From the NCBI GenBank assembly GCA_000711775.1, contig ARYC01003482.1, positions 1 through 64,000 of the forward strand: DNA of 64,000 nt. Reading direction: 5' to 3'. The notes under the pieces were generated by a model. The model made no database searches. It saw only the letters and a program-made list of their open reading frames with translations, and had not been told where the DNA came from. The DNA is from Oxytricha trifallax. Its lineage: Eukaryota > Ciliophora > Spirotrichea > Sporadotrichida > Oxytrichidae. Positions 27,201 through 38,200 of this stretch are shown here, piece by piece; position 1 is the first letter of the stretch, and every line of letters starts with the position of its first letter. Position numbers and translations under genes: made by a program.

Positions 27201-30200
27201 ATTAAAGATTAATAAAGAAGAGAACTAACTACTACTACTACTGACTCTTTGATGGGGTAATTCGTAAGTGGACAGATGCTCAATTCAAAAATTAAGCTTG
27301 GAATATATGATTAAAATGATTAGCTAATATCTAACGATGACGAAAGTGAAACACTTTTAACCTCAAGTGATTTAACAATGCAAGTTTCTTAGAATAATAA
27401 AATTACTGCTTAAAATGGCATTTATGAGTTTTCTGAATTGGTATTTGTAAACCTTAAGATCTCTATTTTATTTAATTTTAATTAATAATTTATAATTTTA
27501 GCAAAACCTAGCTATACGACAAAGCTGAAATTTGTCACAAATGCTATTGATAGCGTAAATTACAATTTAGTTGCTGGATAAGCCTATCAAGATTATAAAT
27601 TTTTGGTATATAATTTGATATTTTTAGATTATGAAGTTAATATTTCATTCAGAGAGTGCATTGAGGGAGAAATAACTTAAAACAATATGTGTGTTGAGTG
27701 TTAAAAGGGAACTTATTCATTTAACCCATTAAGTTTCTCTTGTGATAAATGTTTTGAATATGGTGTATGTCAGGGCAACAATATTATTACCAATTAAATC
27801 TATGAATTTATATGACTTAATTTTATTCCAATATTACTGGAGTAATTTAAGGCTTCTGGAGATCATCTAATCATAGTGTTAAAGCCTACTAGTGTCCAAA
27901 CTAAGAAAGTTGTTTGTAAGATAATTTTTTCACGTAGTTCTTATTGTTATCATAGAGGAGGTATGGATTCATAATGCAAAATTGGATATGAGGGCAAACT
28001 TTGCACGGTCTGTTCGAGAGATGTTAATGGAACTTAATATGCTAGGCAAGGAGCTAATCAACATAACTAATCTAAAATATGTAAGGTATTAGTAGTTTAA
28101 TAGGAATTCTAATTGAAATAAATAAATGAAAATATTTTAATGACACAATCTTTATTATATTAATTTGTATAATTCACTAAGCCTTGTCTCTATGTGACCT
28201 TGTAAAGTTTCTCTCTTGGAAACGTTTGTTCTTATAAGGTATAATTGATTAAACACAATTAAAACTTTATATTTAATTTTTAATTGCAAAAACTCATCAT
28301 TCATTTTTAAAAAATTTCATTTAACAAATCTTAATTATTTATAGTTTTCCAAATAATTTTTGTAAATAGTTGCATCGAATGTGAAAAGTTGTCTATTTAA
28401 GTTCTCAAACTCCTCGGAATTCTACTTTTAATAGCAGTATATGTTGTCTATCTCCTCTAGTAAATTATATATACATTCCTTAAATTTTTCTCTATAGTTC
28501 TATCATCAACAGTCCAAAGAGAAACAAGCCTCAAACTGTATTAATCAGAATTTTAACAAATTATTTTCATGCTATAATGATTGTGAAAGATTTTGACATG
28601 AGCTGGCCCTCCTAAGTGGAAGATGCTTTAAACAGTTTTTCTTTTGTAAGCAGTTAATCTCAGTCAATCTTCTCTCTTGATTGTTTCTATACAAACACTA
28701 AAAACCTTGGAATGCCACTATTTTACATTAAATTACTAATTGCTGGACTCTTGCCAATAATTTTAAGCACATTTGCTGGTCTAGTTTGGTTTCTTATCTA
28801 TCTCAAAAAGAAAAGTAGTGGGAAAGAGATAAACTTGAAGTAAAATATAATGGTAACATCCTTCATCTTTATTTACTTATGCTATCCAATAATTACAAAT
28901 CAGAACTTTTCAGCTTTCAGTTGCTAAACCTTAGACGAAGGGAAATCCTACTTAAAAACTGATTATAGTATTCAATGCTGGACTGGTGATCATAGTAGAC
29001 TTTCCACCTCGATTGGATTAAGTTACATTTTCTTTTGGACAATTGGATTCCCTGTTTTTGTGTACTTAATTCTTAGGAAAAACCATCGAAATTTAGATGA
29101 TAAGAAAATTATTCTGTAATATGGCTTGTTCTTTGTAGGATTGAATGATGATTCTTACTACTGGGAAATTGTAGTAGTTAATGTTAGAAAGTTAGTATTC
29201 ATTATATGCTCAACATTAAATTTTAATACCAATAAGAAAAATGTATTGCTTTTATTTTTTTCACTTATTGTTGTCATCATTATCTTAGGAAATAAAAGTA
29301 AAATTTCTTAATTTTGTAACATATTTTACTAGGGTTTAATTGGTATAATTGTGCTGCTCGCTTAAGTTCAGCTATTGTTCTATAAAATGCCATACCTAGA
29401 TCCAAGATTTAACCACATAGAAAAATAATCTATCTATGCAGCTGTAAGTTTAATTAGTTGTTTCTGAATTAAGTTTATAGAGTTTAACGCTCTATGGGGG
29501 GATATTCTTCGTTCAGGAGGAAGTCAGGAAAAATAATGGTTCTCTGTTTGTGCTCTTTCTAGTTATTTTATTTTACAACATTTACTTCTTGGCTTATTGG
29601 CTGCTTATGTTTGTGTCCATTTTGTTCAGGATACATGCTTAAAAACTAATCAAACTGAGGTTCTTAAGGTTTATTCAAATTTTCAACTTAAAAGATTATG
29701 AAAGTGACTTGAATCATTTTTAATTTCTTTTAATTAGAGACATAATTCTTGGCCTAATTGACTTATAAATAATATTCAAATTATTCAGAAAATAAATTTT
29801 AAATCACCAACGTGAGTAACATGAATTAAAAATGTCATTAGTGAGAGGACTAACCAAAACTTCACGCAATTTTGATAAAAATACAAACCAAACCTCTGGC
29901 AATAACCAACCTGCTAGTGACACCAAATTTTCAAATTTAAAGTCTTTTAGAGAATCAGAGCGAGGCCTACTTGCTTCTCAAGGCACTTTTATTAATAATA
30001 GTTAGAATTAGAGTTTTCACTCACCTAGAAACCCCTTTATCAAAAAGATTAGCACTTTAACAAAAGCTATCTCTAAATTTACTACTCCTGTAACAAAGAT
30101 CCACAATGGAAAACTCCAAGTTAATATTACTCAATTATTTTGTGTAGTCATAGAATGATTTGAAAAGTATTATATTTTCAATTTTATTATTATTATTATT

Positions 30201-32004
30201 ATTATTTAATGCTTTACAGAAATTAATACTGGGGATTAAACCAACCAGGCATATATAATCATTTTTTTTATGCTCTTTCTTCCCTTTCTCGCTACCTTTT
30301 CTATTTTATTAATACTTAAGATGCAGACTTTATGACAGAAATTCAGAGTCCAACTGTTAAAAGAAATAAGAATGAGAGAAATAATCTTACAGCCTCTAAA
30401 CTCCTGCCAACTGCTGATAAAACAACTGAAATATCTCCTAAAAAATCCAGATTTGCCAAAGAGCATGATTATTGCTGAAATTGTTATATTAGATTAGTAA
30501 TATTTTTTACTCTATTGACTAATTTTTCTAATGTATCAATTATTATGGGTTTTCAATATTTTTTCCTGCAATATTTCACTGATAAAGGGCAGAGTCCTAC
30601 AACTATGAAGCACTAGGAATATAGATTTAGATAGAATTCCAATGACCCAAAAGAGGTTGTTTCTGTGTTTAATTTGACCAGGATGAATACAAACGGATAT
30701 AATCACAATGATGACAATAGTGTCACAAGGACTAGAATTAGAGGTAGCCCTGATGAAGATTATAAAATCAAAGTTTGATTGTATTTTAATAGTTGGTGTT
30801 ATGATAAATTTAATATATAAGATATTAGTGCTATTATTATTTAAGAAGATGACGACGACATTAGAATTGTAACTTTCCAAGGGAAATTCTATTAAATATA
30901 TATATACATCAACAATTTTCTTTATTCAATTATAGACTTACCTTTCCTTTAATTATTTTCTTTATATAAATCGCCTAATAATCAATCTCCACCAATAAAC
31001 TTTGAAAATTAGGGAAGAAATAGCTCACAAGCATTTGATAATTACGACTATCAAAGTAACTCAGAGCAAAAAGAATGGAGCAGTGAAAAGAAAAAATCAG
31101 TGTTTTACGAGATATCTAAGGTGCAGATGCTAAAAAATGATTTGAATAACAAATAACCAGAGAGCAAACCTTTACACAAGTTTTTATAAGATGTTTTGTG
31201 TTAATCATTGTTATAATTCTATTAAATATTATATAATCGAAATTACTACCTTCAACTCATTCAATAAAATAATTTAATAATAAGTTATTCATTAACAATT
31301 AAAAAAACTTATATATGTCACTTTTTTATTTTGATTTTGATTAGTATAGCAAAAATAAGATTAACAATTCAAAAGCCAAAGTTTTGTTAAAACAGCACAA
31401 GAATCTAATGATAGAGTAACTCCAGCAGTAAATCTAGCAACTCCAAAATATATCCGATGAATCCAAGGAAGAGGAATCCGATGATAATAATTTCTAAATC
31501 CCCAACAATATTAATAATGGTGATTATAAACACCATAGCCATGCTAAAGAACGTTACTAGTAAAGTAATCAGGGGGGTCAATCAGAAGCACCAAAAAGTA
31601 CCACCCCAAAGAGGTTGCAATTTAATCAGAAACCCAGTGATTTGAATTTCATAAGCAGGAATATAAACATGGGAGATGCTACTATTGATTAATTAGGTGC
31701 TGACGCTTCAATAGGGGATTTACTAATGTAAGGCAAAATTCACTCTTAGAATAAAAATGCAGTGGAAAATCTCAACAGTATTTATATTAATAATAAAACG
31801 CCACATAATAAAATAGATAAATAAGACAATAAGTAAAATCCATATAAAAATCAAAACATATAAGACAGTAAAGAATAAATACAAAAAAGCAGAAACGATT
31901 AAAATGGGAAATAAAACAATGAAAAAGGTATACTTAAGAAATATAGTGGGAAACATAATAGCACCAAGAAATTTGATTAATTGGAGAGCTTTAACTAAGA
32001 TTGA
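15249..32004 (+). CDS. Gene A2: giant Cys-rich/beta-helix transmembrane protein
   Basis: Paralogue of A1. N-terminal Cys-rich module: CTQKGLFYNNQTGSCQVC, HNSCDSYCMGPLQTDC, CPNNTIPIEI, of the growth-factor-receptor Cys-rich type. Then VDPSSM..IELGT, a long beta-helix-like region (19770-27480), Cys-rich segments (CVECQKGTYSFNPLSFSC; KIGYEGKLCTVCSRDVNG), and membrane spans from ~28400: KLLGILLLIAVYVVYLL, LFYIKLLIAGLLPIIL, SYIFFWTIGFPVFVYLI, a YYWEIVVVNVRK motif that, as far as I recall, recurs in multispan tails of large protist surface proteins, and NIYFLAYWLLMFVSILFRIH. The cytosolic tail is Ser/Asn/Gln-rich with an acidic EDDDDIRIV and KEEESDDNN; stop TGA at 32002-32004. It contains a TBE in the intron after RYCRG, at least six IESs and one nested antisense gene. 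The start codon was not found; coding is visible from 15249. Confidence 0.82.
15422..15479 (+). other. IES in gene A2, pointer TGCATTT
   Basis: A 58-bp insert lies between TGCATTT copies at 15415-15421 and 15473-15479. Excision joins PLQTDC to ISCVNLDNPQ and keeps the regular Cys spacing. In A1 the same junction (TGCAT, 486-490) is where the TBE ends. Confidence 0.85.
15790..17340 (-). pseudogene. TBE 57-kDa-type protein (zinc finger and kinase-like), interrupted
   Basis: Starting near ATG at 17340 (MSNAKESTIVVAVSTPIQSY), the complement shows a coiled-coil-like stretch (EKEVELRALEFEAEIFK), a zinc-finger-like segment (YQCTTCMKSYTYSAKEK then KHHLSEF, ~16780-16870) and a protein-kinase-like catalytic loop HEIGYVYGDSKPDNVM (~16190-16240), followed by INFNRA where DFG would stand and TPRYFPIRE where the APE region would stand. 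The catalytic Asp of the loop is kept; the DFG-like motif is degenerate. Several in-frame TGA codons and frame changes are needed to read it, so it is decayed in this copy. Its role in transposition is not known to me. Confidence 0.7.
17790..18302 (+). CDS. TBE 22-kDa-type protein
   Basis: An intact 170-residue frame from ATG 17790 to TGA 18302 with Gln-coding TAA codons, beginning MESISTVMKRIKAQEMISRF and ending QKTDELNIDA. Its size and position between the other two TBE genes, and its opposite orientation, match the 22-kDa TBE ORF. It is rich in charged residues and has no motif I can name. It is the only one of the three genes in this copy with no visible break, which may reflect recent insertion or selection at the family level. 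Function unknown. Confidence 0.75.
18406..19460 (-). pseudogene. TBE transposase (DDE type), interrupted
   Basis: Complement reading gives a helix-turn-helix-like segment (MRISPQIIANIYRRNGITF), first catalytic Asp in FIYADEAVFTFN, second in LYVDKLSVHKTK, then FNGIKFYWSYIKTHYKK, ending at TGA 18408. By alignment to Tc1/mariner enzymes the third acidic residue should be Glu in FNGIE; here it is Lys, 35 positions after the second Asp. In addition, relative to the TBE at the window start there is an in-frame TGA after QHFNYGS and a one-base frame change near TCKI. The start codon is not evident. This copy is therefore unlikely to make active transposase. Confidence 0.8.
19720..19767 (+). other. 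IES in gene A2, pointer GATTTT
   Basis: A 48-bp insert lies between GATTTT at 19714-19719 and 19762-19767. Excision gives REIFNYAAQFDTTFK. It occupies the same position as the 58-bp IES of A1, but the inner sequence is unrelated. Confidence 0.85.
20474..20897 (+). other. IES in gene A2, pointer CATT
   Basis: A 424-bp AT-rich insert is flanked by CATT (20470-20473 and 20894-20897). Removal gives TELSYIDSTTNALFFP, matching TEVSFLDTTTNSLFFP, which is continuous in A1. No ORF or inverted ends recognised inside. Confidence 0.8.
24351..26519 (+). other. IES in gene A2 containing a whole antisense gene, pointer GTTTAAAGCAAAA
   Basis: A 13-bp direct repeat at 24338-24350 and 26507-26519 flanks 2.17 kb. 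Joining gives VILNQFKAKGFQSKLFHLSQ then SDLNMNNSS, the same length as ITSFTAENFKQKLLVIQQ then SDLFMINSL in A1, where no insert exists. The insert contains the complete UTP15 gene on the opposite strand, with only ~90 bp between each gene end and the pointer. Confidence 0.87.
24443..26424 (-). CDS. UTP15: UTP15, U3 snoRNP / small-subunit processome WD40 protein
   Basis: Role known for the family: nucleolar component of the t-UTP complex needed for pre-18S rRNA processing. From ATG 26424 (MSTEFQRLKPK, then an intron) the protein reads SQETRYWKKYQNVLMEK and YLMAAAVSARIDIYSLTQP, matching the start of animal UTP15 (QDTLYWNNY; TASSRIHIY). WD40 repeats follow (SASQDKTVKLWDLRNY; MDISADGNHFSMGLNTGSL). 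The C-terminal UTP15 domain is clear: QGNPEVTLALIEELIERGGL compares with KTPEITVSIIKELNRRGVL in human. It ends DMVLSSLQFLSSNN.., T GA at 24445-24443, after a GTAAGT...ATAG intron. A ~200-bp interruption near 24990-25200 is an intron or IES. The gene lies wholly inside an IES of gene A2 on the opposite strand and would have its own short chromosome in the macronucleus (inference). Confidence 0.93.
28059..28367 (+). other. IES in gene A2, pointer AAT
   Basis: In A1 the segment QGANDCIECESLSIQVLKLL is continuous. In A2, QGAN (to 28058) and SCIECEKLSIQVLKLL (from 28368) are separated by 309 bp of AT-rich sequence flanked by AAT (28056-28058, 28365-28367). The pointer is short, so the exact junction is less certain than the existence of the insert. 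Confidence 0.7.
30183..30208. repeat. TTA microsatellite
   Basis: A short run of TTA/ATT repeats in the A2 interruption preceding KTEINTGD; a slightly longer version is at ~36164-36190 in A3. Confidence 0.7.
30761..30850 (+). other. IES in gene A2, pointer GAAGAT
   Basis: A 90-bp insert lies between GAAGAT at 30755-30760 and 30845-30850. Removal gives RGSPDEDDDDIRIVTFQGKF, an acidic cytosolic segment. The A3 copy has the same pointer with a much longer insert (36741-37197). Confidence 0.8.
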
Positions 32005-32705
32005 ATAAAAGACATTATATCATACATTACAATAGTTTACATCTATATTTTAATTTCATGATTATAGGCTTTTTATACTTATACTTTATAGTTGAAGGTG
32101 AGGGAAGATTTAAATTGATTAAATCATTAATAAATAAATAAGTTAATAAATCAGATTTAAAGGTTTAGATAGAGTATATATAAATTAATGAGCGATGTAA
32201 TCTATAATAACTTAAACTCTCTATTTTATCTTATTGAAATACTTTTTTAATGCATATTTTCACATTTTGTACATTCAATTTTAAATAAATGAAAAAGATA
32301 TTAGGAAATATATCATGAATGATCTTAATTGATAAGCTTCAATCTAAGATTAATTATGACATCTCTATTAATTTTATAATTTGATATAAATTTAACCTAA
32401 TAGAGAGACTTTATTTTAAATCATTAAAATATTAAAATTAAAATAGTCCATATTGATTTTATTAAATTCCTGAAATTTATTTCAAATTTCATAAGAGAAT
32501 GGTTGAAAATATGAATAAAGCGAAACTATGAAAAGCATTGTAATATATAGATACTTAATTAAAGAATTCCAATTAAATTATTGATTAATTTATTTTATTC
32601 TATCTCTCAAAATATTCTAAATTTAGGTTTTAACAAATGAGTATCACATTTTTTGGGGGTATTTTAAGTAATAATAACTATCATTTAAGTAATTAAAGTG
32701 TAATT

Positions 32706-33034
32706 TCATTAGGCTGGTTCTGTGCTGTTAACTTATGTGTAAAGATCAATTGGAAGGATCACACTGCCGTCTACTGACACAGTTGGGTTGTTTGTCATAT
32801 TCAAATAAAGATACAACTCATCTCTGAATAATTCAATTGGTCTCCAGTAAACTAAATTAAATTCCATTAAATAAGTATACTTTTATATTTTTACGTAAAA
32901 TCGTTTACTGTTTGATCATTAATATAATCTCAATTTTTTCTCAAGCTTATGCATTATTTTAAATAACTAAATATATTGATCTTATTGTTAATTCTGTCGT
33001 TAACTGCTTGAGGGGCTTGCTCATTAATCTAATT
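32706..33034 (-). pseudogene. Gene B fragment (3' end only)
   Basis: Complement reads WRPIELFRDELYLYLNMTNN, PTVSVDGSVILPIDLYTQ and VNSTEPAQ, ending at TGA 32708. It is nearly identical to the last ~70 residues of gene B (39009-39372). It stops at the left end of the inverted-repeat element at 33038; gene B sequence does not resume on the far side of that element, so this is a remnant of the tandem duplication, not an interrupted gene. Confidence 0.8.
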
Positions 33035-33037
33035 TTG

Positions 33038-34898
33038 GGATGGGGTGTATAATTCTGGAATTTTTTGAAATTCCAGCACCATTCTGGAACACCAGATCCA
33101 ATGAATCTGGAATTCCAGATACAGTTCTGGAATTCCAGTTCTGTGCAGGGGTATCTCAATATATGATATCAAATATAATTATAGTTATAATGGATTTTTT
33201 AAAAAAAAGTATACAATATAATTTTATATATTATCATTAGTCATATGTTTAAATGAATTATTTATTGAAATATGATCAATATTTCAATGTTTTTTCATAA
33301 AAAGTTTAAATTTTAAACATTAATCTTTTATCTCTATTGCTATTATTTTTACATATAAAATTTTAATTTGTCTATTTATTGAAAATTCATCAATAACATT
33401 AATATCTAAATCTATAGAATTTAAAAACTTTTCTTAACGTTGATTTTTTATCGGTTCAATTATACAATAAAACATAAATAAGTAAAATATTTTAAGTTTT
33501 GAAGTTGTTTTCCTGTTGGAAAGTATTTCTATGATATTTTAATTTTTAAAAATATATATAATCCATAGTATAAAAAATACGTATTATATTTCCTGTTAAT
33601 TTAATTGTAATAAAGGTCGAGGGACGTGAGGGACATAAAATTCAATCTTAAATGAAATGTTTTATTTGAAAATTTTGTATCAATAAAAAAAACCATTAAA
33701 TATTAATTATTAAATAATCAAATTAATTAATTGTCACAATGTTAAAAATTTTAATCTTAAATAGATATTATCCTAAGTTTTAAAAGAATTACACTTAAAA
33801 AACTTTTATTATAGAAGATAAATTAAATTTAATGTGAGTTAAGAATTCGACATTAATTTAAAATTAAATAGATATTCGTAAAATTTAGCTATATTAATCT
33901 TTAAAAGCAGCACCTATTTTCTCCAATTAATATATTATTTAGATTCCAAAGAAATTTCACATAAATTTAAACTTGATTTAGTTGTTTCAAAAAAATTGCA
34001 AAAGCCTTATTATTCATCTAACTGCAAGACATATTTTTAAAATGGCCTATATACTTTAATTTTACTAATAGTAATAAAATGAACTATTTAAAAATTAAAA
34101 AGCATTTGAGATATCCGCTTATTTGTTTCAGATGTTTATTTTAGAAATATCAAATAAGTATTTTTATTTTTCACAAAATTATTTAAATTACAATGAGAAT
34201 TCCTTTATTATTGTAATAATTAATACTACTAATTATAAGTACTTTTATTCATTAAGCTTTAAAGACTCTTATTAATATATTCAAAAAATATGATATATTT
34301 GCTAAAATTGAAGTGATTATTGAAAATATGTTGAATGATTAAATATTAATAACATCCTAATTCTCAATACTTTTTTTAATCATAATCTCTATTTTTAAAA
34401 TTATTAAAAATAATATAATTATTCTTGAATTTGTAATCATAAAAAAATATTATTAGACTCAATTATTATTATTTTAATATTATAAATAGTTAATTTATTT
34501 GAAAACATTTAAATAAGATTTTTTAAAAATTTACATTTAATAGATGAAATAATAGTTTTATTGTAGGTTTTTGTTATAAAACTTAAAAATTATTTATTAT
34601 GTCTAAAATTTTATAAATCATATTTTATTTAAACATATCGTAAATGTTAAACTAGATATATCTAAGGTAAAAATGATAAAAAATAAATTATATATTCCTT
34701 TTCATCTAACCTTTACTTTAAGCAAAAAAATAATTTTCAAAAATTCCAGATCTATTGAATCTGGAATTCCAGATACAGTTCTGGAATTCCAGTTCTGTAT
34801 CTGGAACGTTTTTCACCATTCTGGAATGTTTTTCACCAATCTGGAATTCCAGAATGGTGCTGGAATTTCAAAAAATTCCAGAATTGTACACCCCATCC
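33038..34898. mobile_element. Inverted-repeat DNA element (hAT-like end family), 1.86 kb, non-coding
   Basis: Ends are GGATGGGGTGTAYAATTCTG, mirrored at both sides; left arm 33038-33150, right arm ~34738-34898. Both arms contain several copies of the palindrome TTCTGGAATTCCAGA at spacings of ~10-20 bp, resembling subterminal transposase-binding arrays. The interior (33150-34737) is AT-rich, with no coding region found, so it is non-autonomous. The 40417-42493 element has related ends. No target duplication is visible: left flank TAATTTTG, right flank AAAAAAAT. It sits exactly where the gene B fragment stops. Confidence 0.8.
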
Positions 34899-35240
34899 AA
34901 AAAAATTTATTCTCTCTTATTAAAAAAATGCAAAAACAATTATTTTCAATTTTATTGTTAATAATTAAATAAGATTTATATAATTTGTTAAATTTCTTAT
35001 TTTTCACTTAAATCGATAATTTTATGAAAATTAAAAATTTAAAGAAAAATTGAAAATTTTTGTCAATTTTATGATGATTTTATATATAATTTTATGACTT
35101 ATAAGAGGTCATAGCTCAAAAACTATTGCTCGCGTAGACCATGTTTATCAGCTACTATTACTCAGCGTTAAAAATTCTATCAGACTACAAAATAAAAAGT
35201 ATACATTAGGGGGGGAGGATGCTTCCCCATAGCCTAATTT
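34899..35240. other. Duplication-junction spacer with short hairpin
   Basis: AT-rich sequence with a more GC-rich patch at 35100-35240. An imperfect hairpin (ATTAGG...CCTAAT with inner GGGG...CCCC, 35205-35237) ends where similarity to gene A begins. No gene found; possibly the remnant of another element end. Confidence 0.45.
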
Positions 35241-38200
35241 TCTGATTGCTATCATCATTATCTCAGGAAATAAAAGTAAATTATCTTAAAACTTTTTAAT
35301 CTTTTATTAGGGCTTAATTGGTATAATCGTGCTACTCGCTTAAGTTCAGCTTTTGTTCTATAAAATGCCCTATCTAGATCCAAGATTTAACCATATTGAA
35401 AAATAATCTATCTATGCAGCTGTAAGCATGAATTTTTGTTTCTAAATAATGTTTATAGAGTTTAACGCTCTATGGGGGGATATTCTTCGTTCAGGAGGAA
35501 GTCAGGAAAAATAATGGTTCTCTGTTTGTGCTCTTTCTAGTTATTTTATTTTACAACATCTACTTCTTGGCTTATTGGCTACTTATGTTTGTGTCCATTT
35601 TGTTCAGGATACATGCTTAGAAACTTATCAAACTAAGGTTTCTGAAATTTATTCAGATTTTCAACTTAAAAGATTATGAGAGTGACTTGAATCATCTTAA
35701 ATTTCTATTAATTATAGATATAATCCTTGGCCTAAGTGATTTATAAATAATATTCAAGTTATTCAGAAAATAAATTATAAATCACCAACGTGAGTAACAT
35801 GAATTAAAAATGTCATTAGTGAGAGGACTAACCAAAACTTCACGCAATTTTGATAAAAATACAAACCAAACCTCAGGCAATAATCAACCTGCTAACGACA
35901 CCAAATTTTCAAATTTGAAGTCTTTTAGAGAATCAGAGCGAGGCCTACTTGCTTCTCAAGGCACTTTTATTAATAATAGTTAGAATTAGAGTTTTCACTC
36001 ACCTAGAAACCCCTTTATCAAAAAGATTAGCACTTTAACAAAAGCTATCTCTAAATTTACTACTCCTGTAACAAAGATCCACAATGGAAAACTCTAAGTT
36101 AATATTACTCAATTATCTTGTGTAGTCATATAATGATTTGAATAGTATTATATTTTCTATTTTATTATTATTATTATTATTATTATTTAATCCTTTATAG
36201 AAATTAATACAGAGGATTAAATCAACCAGGTATATATAATCATCTTTTTTATGCTCTTTCTTCCCTTTCTCGCTACTATTTCTATTTGATTAATACTTAA
36301 GATGCAGAATTTATGACAGAAATTCAGAGTCCAACAGTTAAAAGAAATAAAAATGAGAGAAATAATCTTACAGCCTCTAAACTCCTGCCAACTGCTGATA
36401 AAACAACTGAAATATCTCCTAAAAAATCCAGATTTGCCAAAGAGCATGATTATTGCTGAAATTGTTATATTAGATTTGTAATATTTTTTACTATATTGAC
36501 TAATTTTTCTAATGTATGAATTATTATGAGTTTTCAATATTTTTTCTGCAATATTTCACGAATAAAGGGCAGAGTCCGACAACTATGAAGCACTAGGAAT
36601 ATAGATTTAGATAGAATGCTAATGACCCAAAAGAGGTTGTTTCTGTGTTTAATTTGACCAGGATGAATACAAACGGAAATAATCACAATGATGACAATAG
36701 TGTCACAAGGACTAGAATAAGAGGTAGCCATGATGAAGATTTACAATTTATAATAGAAAACCGATAAATCAATATGAAATTAATTAAGAAAAAATGAAAA
36801 CCTAAAGATGGTGTTCATGGAGCAGCTGGTTATTCACCATAAGTTACAAAAAACATATCTAATATTTTTACTTTTCAGCAATACTTACTGACAGGAGTGG
36901 CGGCGTCAGTAGAGCGAAAGCTCGAGAGACACTAGGAAAAGTTCGGAACAACAAAATAGGAATGGCTAGATTGAGAAAATTATGAAGGATATTGGAAAGA
37001 TGATAAAGCTGTTTCTGGATATTATCTCTGTAATTACCTTTACTTATACTTTTAAGTTTTATTAGTTTTAATTTTAAATTATAGCCTTCCACTTATTTTT
37101 CATAATTATAAAATCAAAGTTTGGGTTTATTTTAATAGTTAATGTTATGATAAATTTCTTATATAAAAATATTAAAGTTATTATTATTTAAGAAGATGAC
37201 GATGACATTAGAATTGTAACTTTCCAAGGGAAATTCTATTAAATATATATATACATCAACAATTTTCTTTATTCAATTATAGACTTACCTTTCCTTTAAT
37301 TATTTTCTTTATATAAATCGCCTAATAATCAATCTCCACCAATAAACTTTGAAAATTAGGGAAGAAATAGCTCACAAGCATTTGATAATTACGACTATCA
37401 AAGTAACTCAGAGCAAAAAGAATGGAGCAGTGAAAAGAAAAAATCAGTGTTTTACGAGATATCTAAGGTGCAGATGCTAAAAAATGATTTGAATAACAAA
37501 TAACCAGAGAGCAAACCTTTACACAAGTTTTTATAAGATGTTTTGTGTTAATCATTGTTATAATTCTATTAAATATTATATAATCGAAATTACTACCTTC
37601 AACTCATTCAATAAAATAATTTAATAATAAGTTATTCATTAACAATTAAAAAAACTTATATATGTCACTTTTTTATTTTGATTTTGATTAGTATAGCAAA
37701 AATAAGATTAACAATTCAAAAGCCAAAGTTTTGTTAAAACAGCACAAAAATTTAATGATAGAGTAACTCCAGCAGCAAATCTAGCAACTTCAAAATTTAT
37801 CGGATGAATCCAAGGAAGAGGAATCCGATGATAATAATTTCTAAATCCCCAACAATATTAATAATGGTGATTATAAACACCATAGCCATGCTAAAGAACG
37901 TTACTAGTAAAGTAATCAGGGGGGTCAATCAGAAGCACCAAAAAGTACCACCCCAAAGAGGTTGCAATTTAATCAGAAACCCAGTGATTTGAATTTCATA
38001 AGCAGGAATATAAACATGGGAGATGCTACTATTGATTAATTAGGTGCTGACGCTTCAATAGGGGATTTACTAATGTAAGGCAAAATTCACTCTTAGAATA
38101 AAAATGCAGTGGAAAATCTCAACAGTATTTATATTAATAATAAAACGCCACATAATAAAATAGATAAATAAGACAATAAGTAAAATCCATATAAAAATCA

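Larger units (their letters stand above)
29265..33034. repeat. Tandem duplication, first copy (A2 tail plus gene B 3' end)
   Basis: This block is repeated at 35241-39372 in the same orientation. It includes the last third of gene A and the converging 3' end of gene B. Similarity is about 95% before 30750, essentially identical from ~30850 to the stop codon of gene A, including non-coding stretches, and drops sharply after the stop codon. Confidence 0.85.

Noticed and set aside
31723-31956. Minus-strand hydrophobic frame (also 38070-38375)
   Set aside because: Complement of the Lys/Asn/Gln-rich tail of gene A; the plus-strand frame is conserved and ends in TGA.
32706-33034. Gene B fragment as a gene interrupted by a transposon-type IES
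   Set aside because: Gene B sequence does not continue beyond the element, and there is no target duplication that could act as pointer.
36868-37092. Minus-strand 74-codon frame in the A3 IES
   Set aside because: No codon pattern supports it over the plus-strand frames; kept only as part of the unexplained insert.
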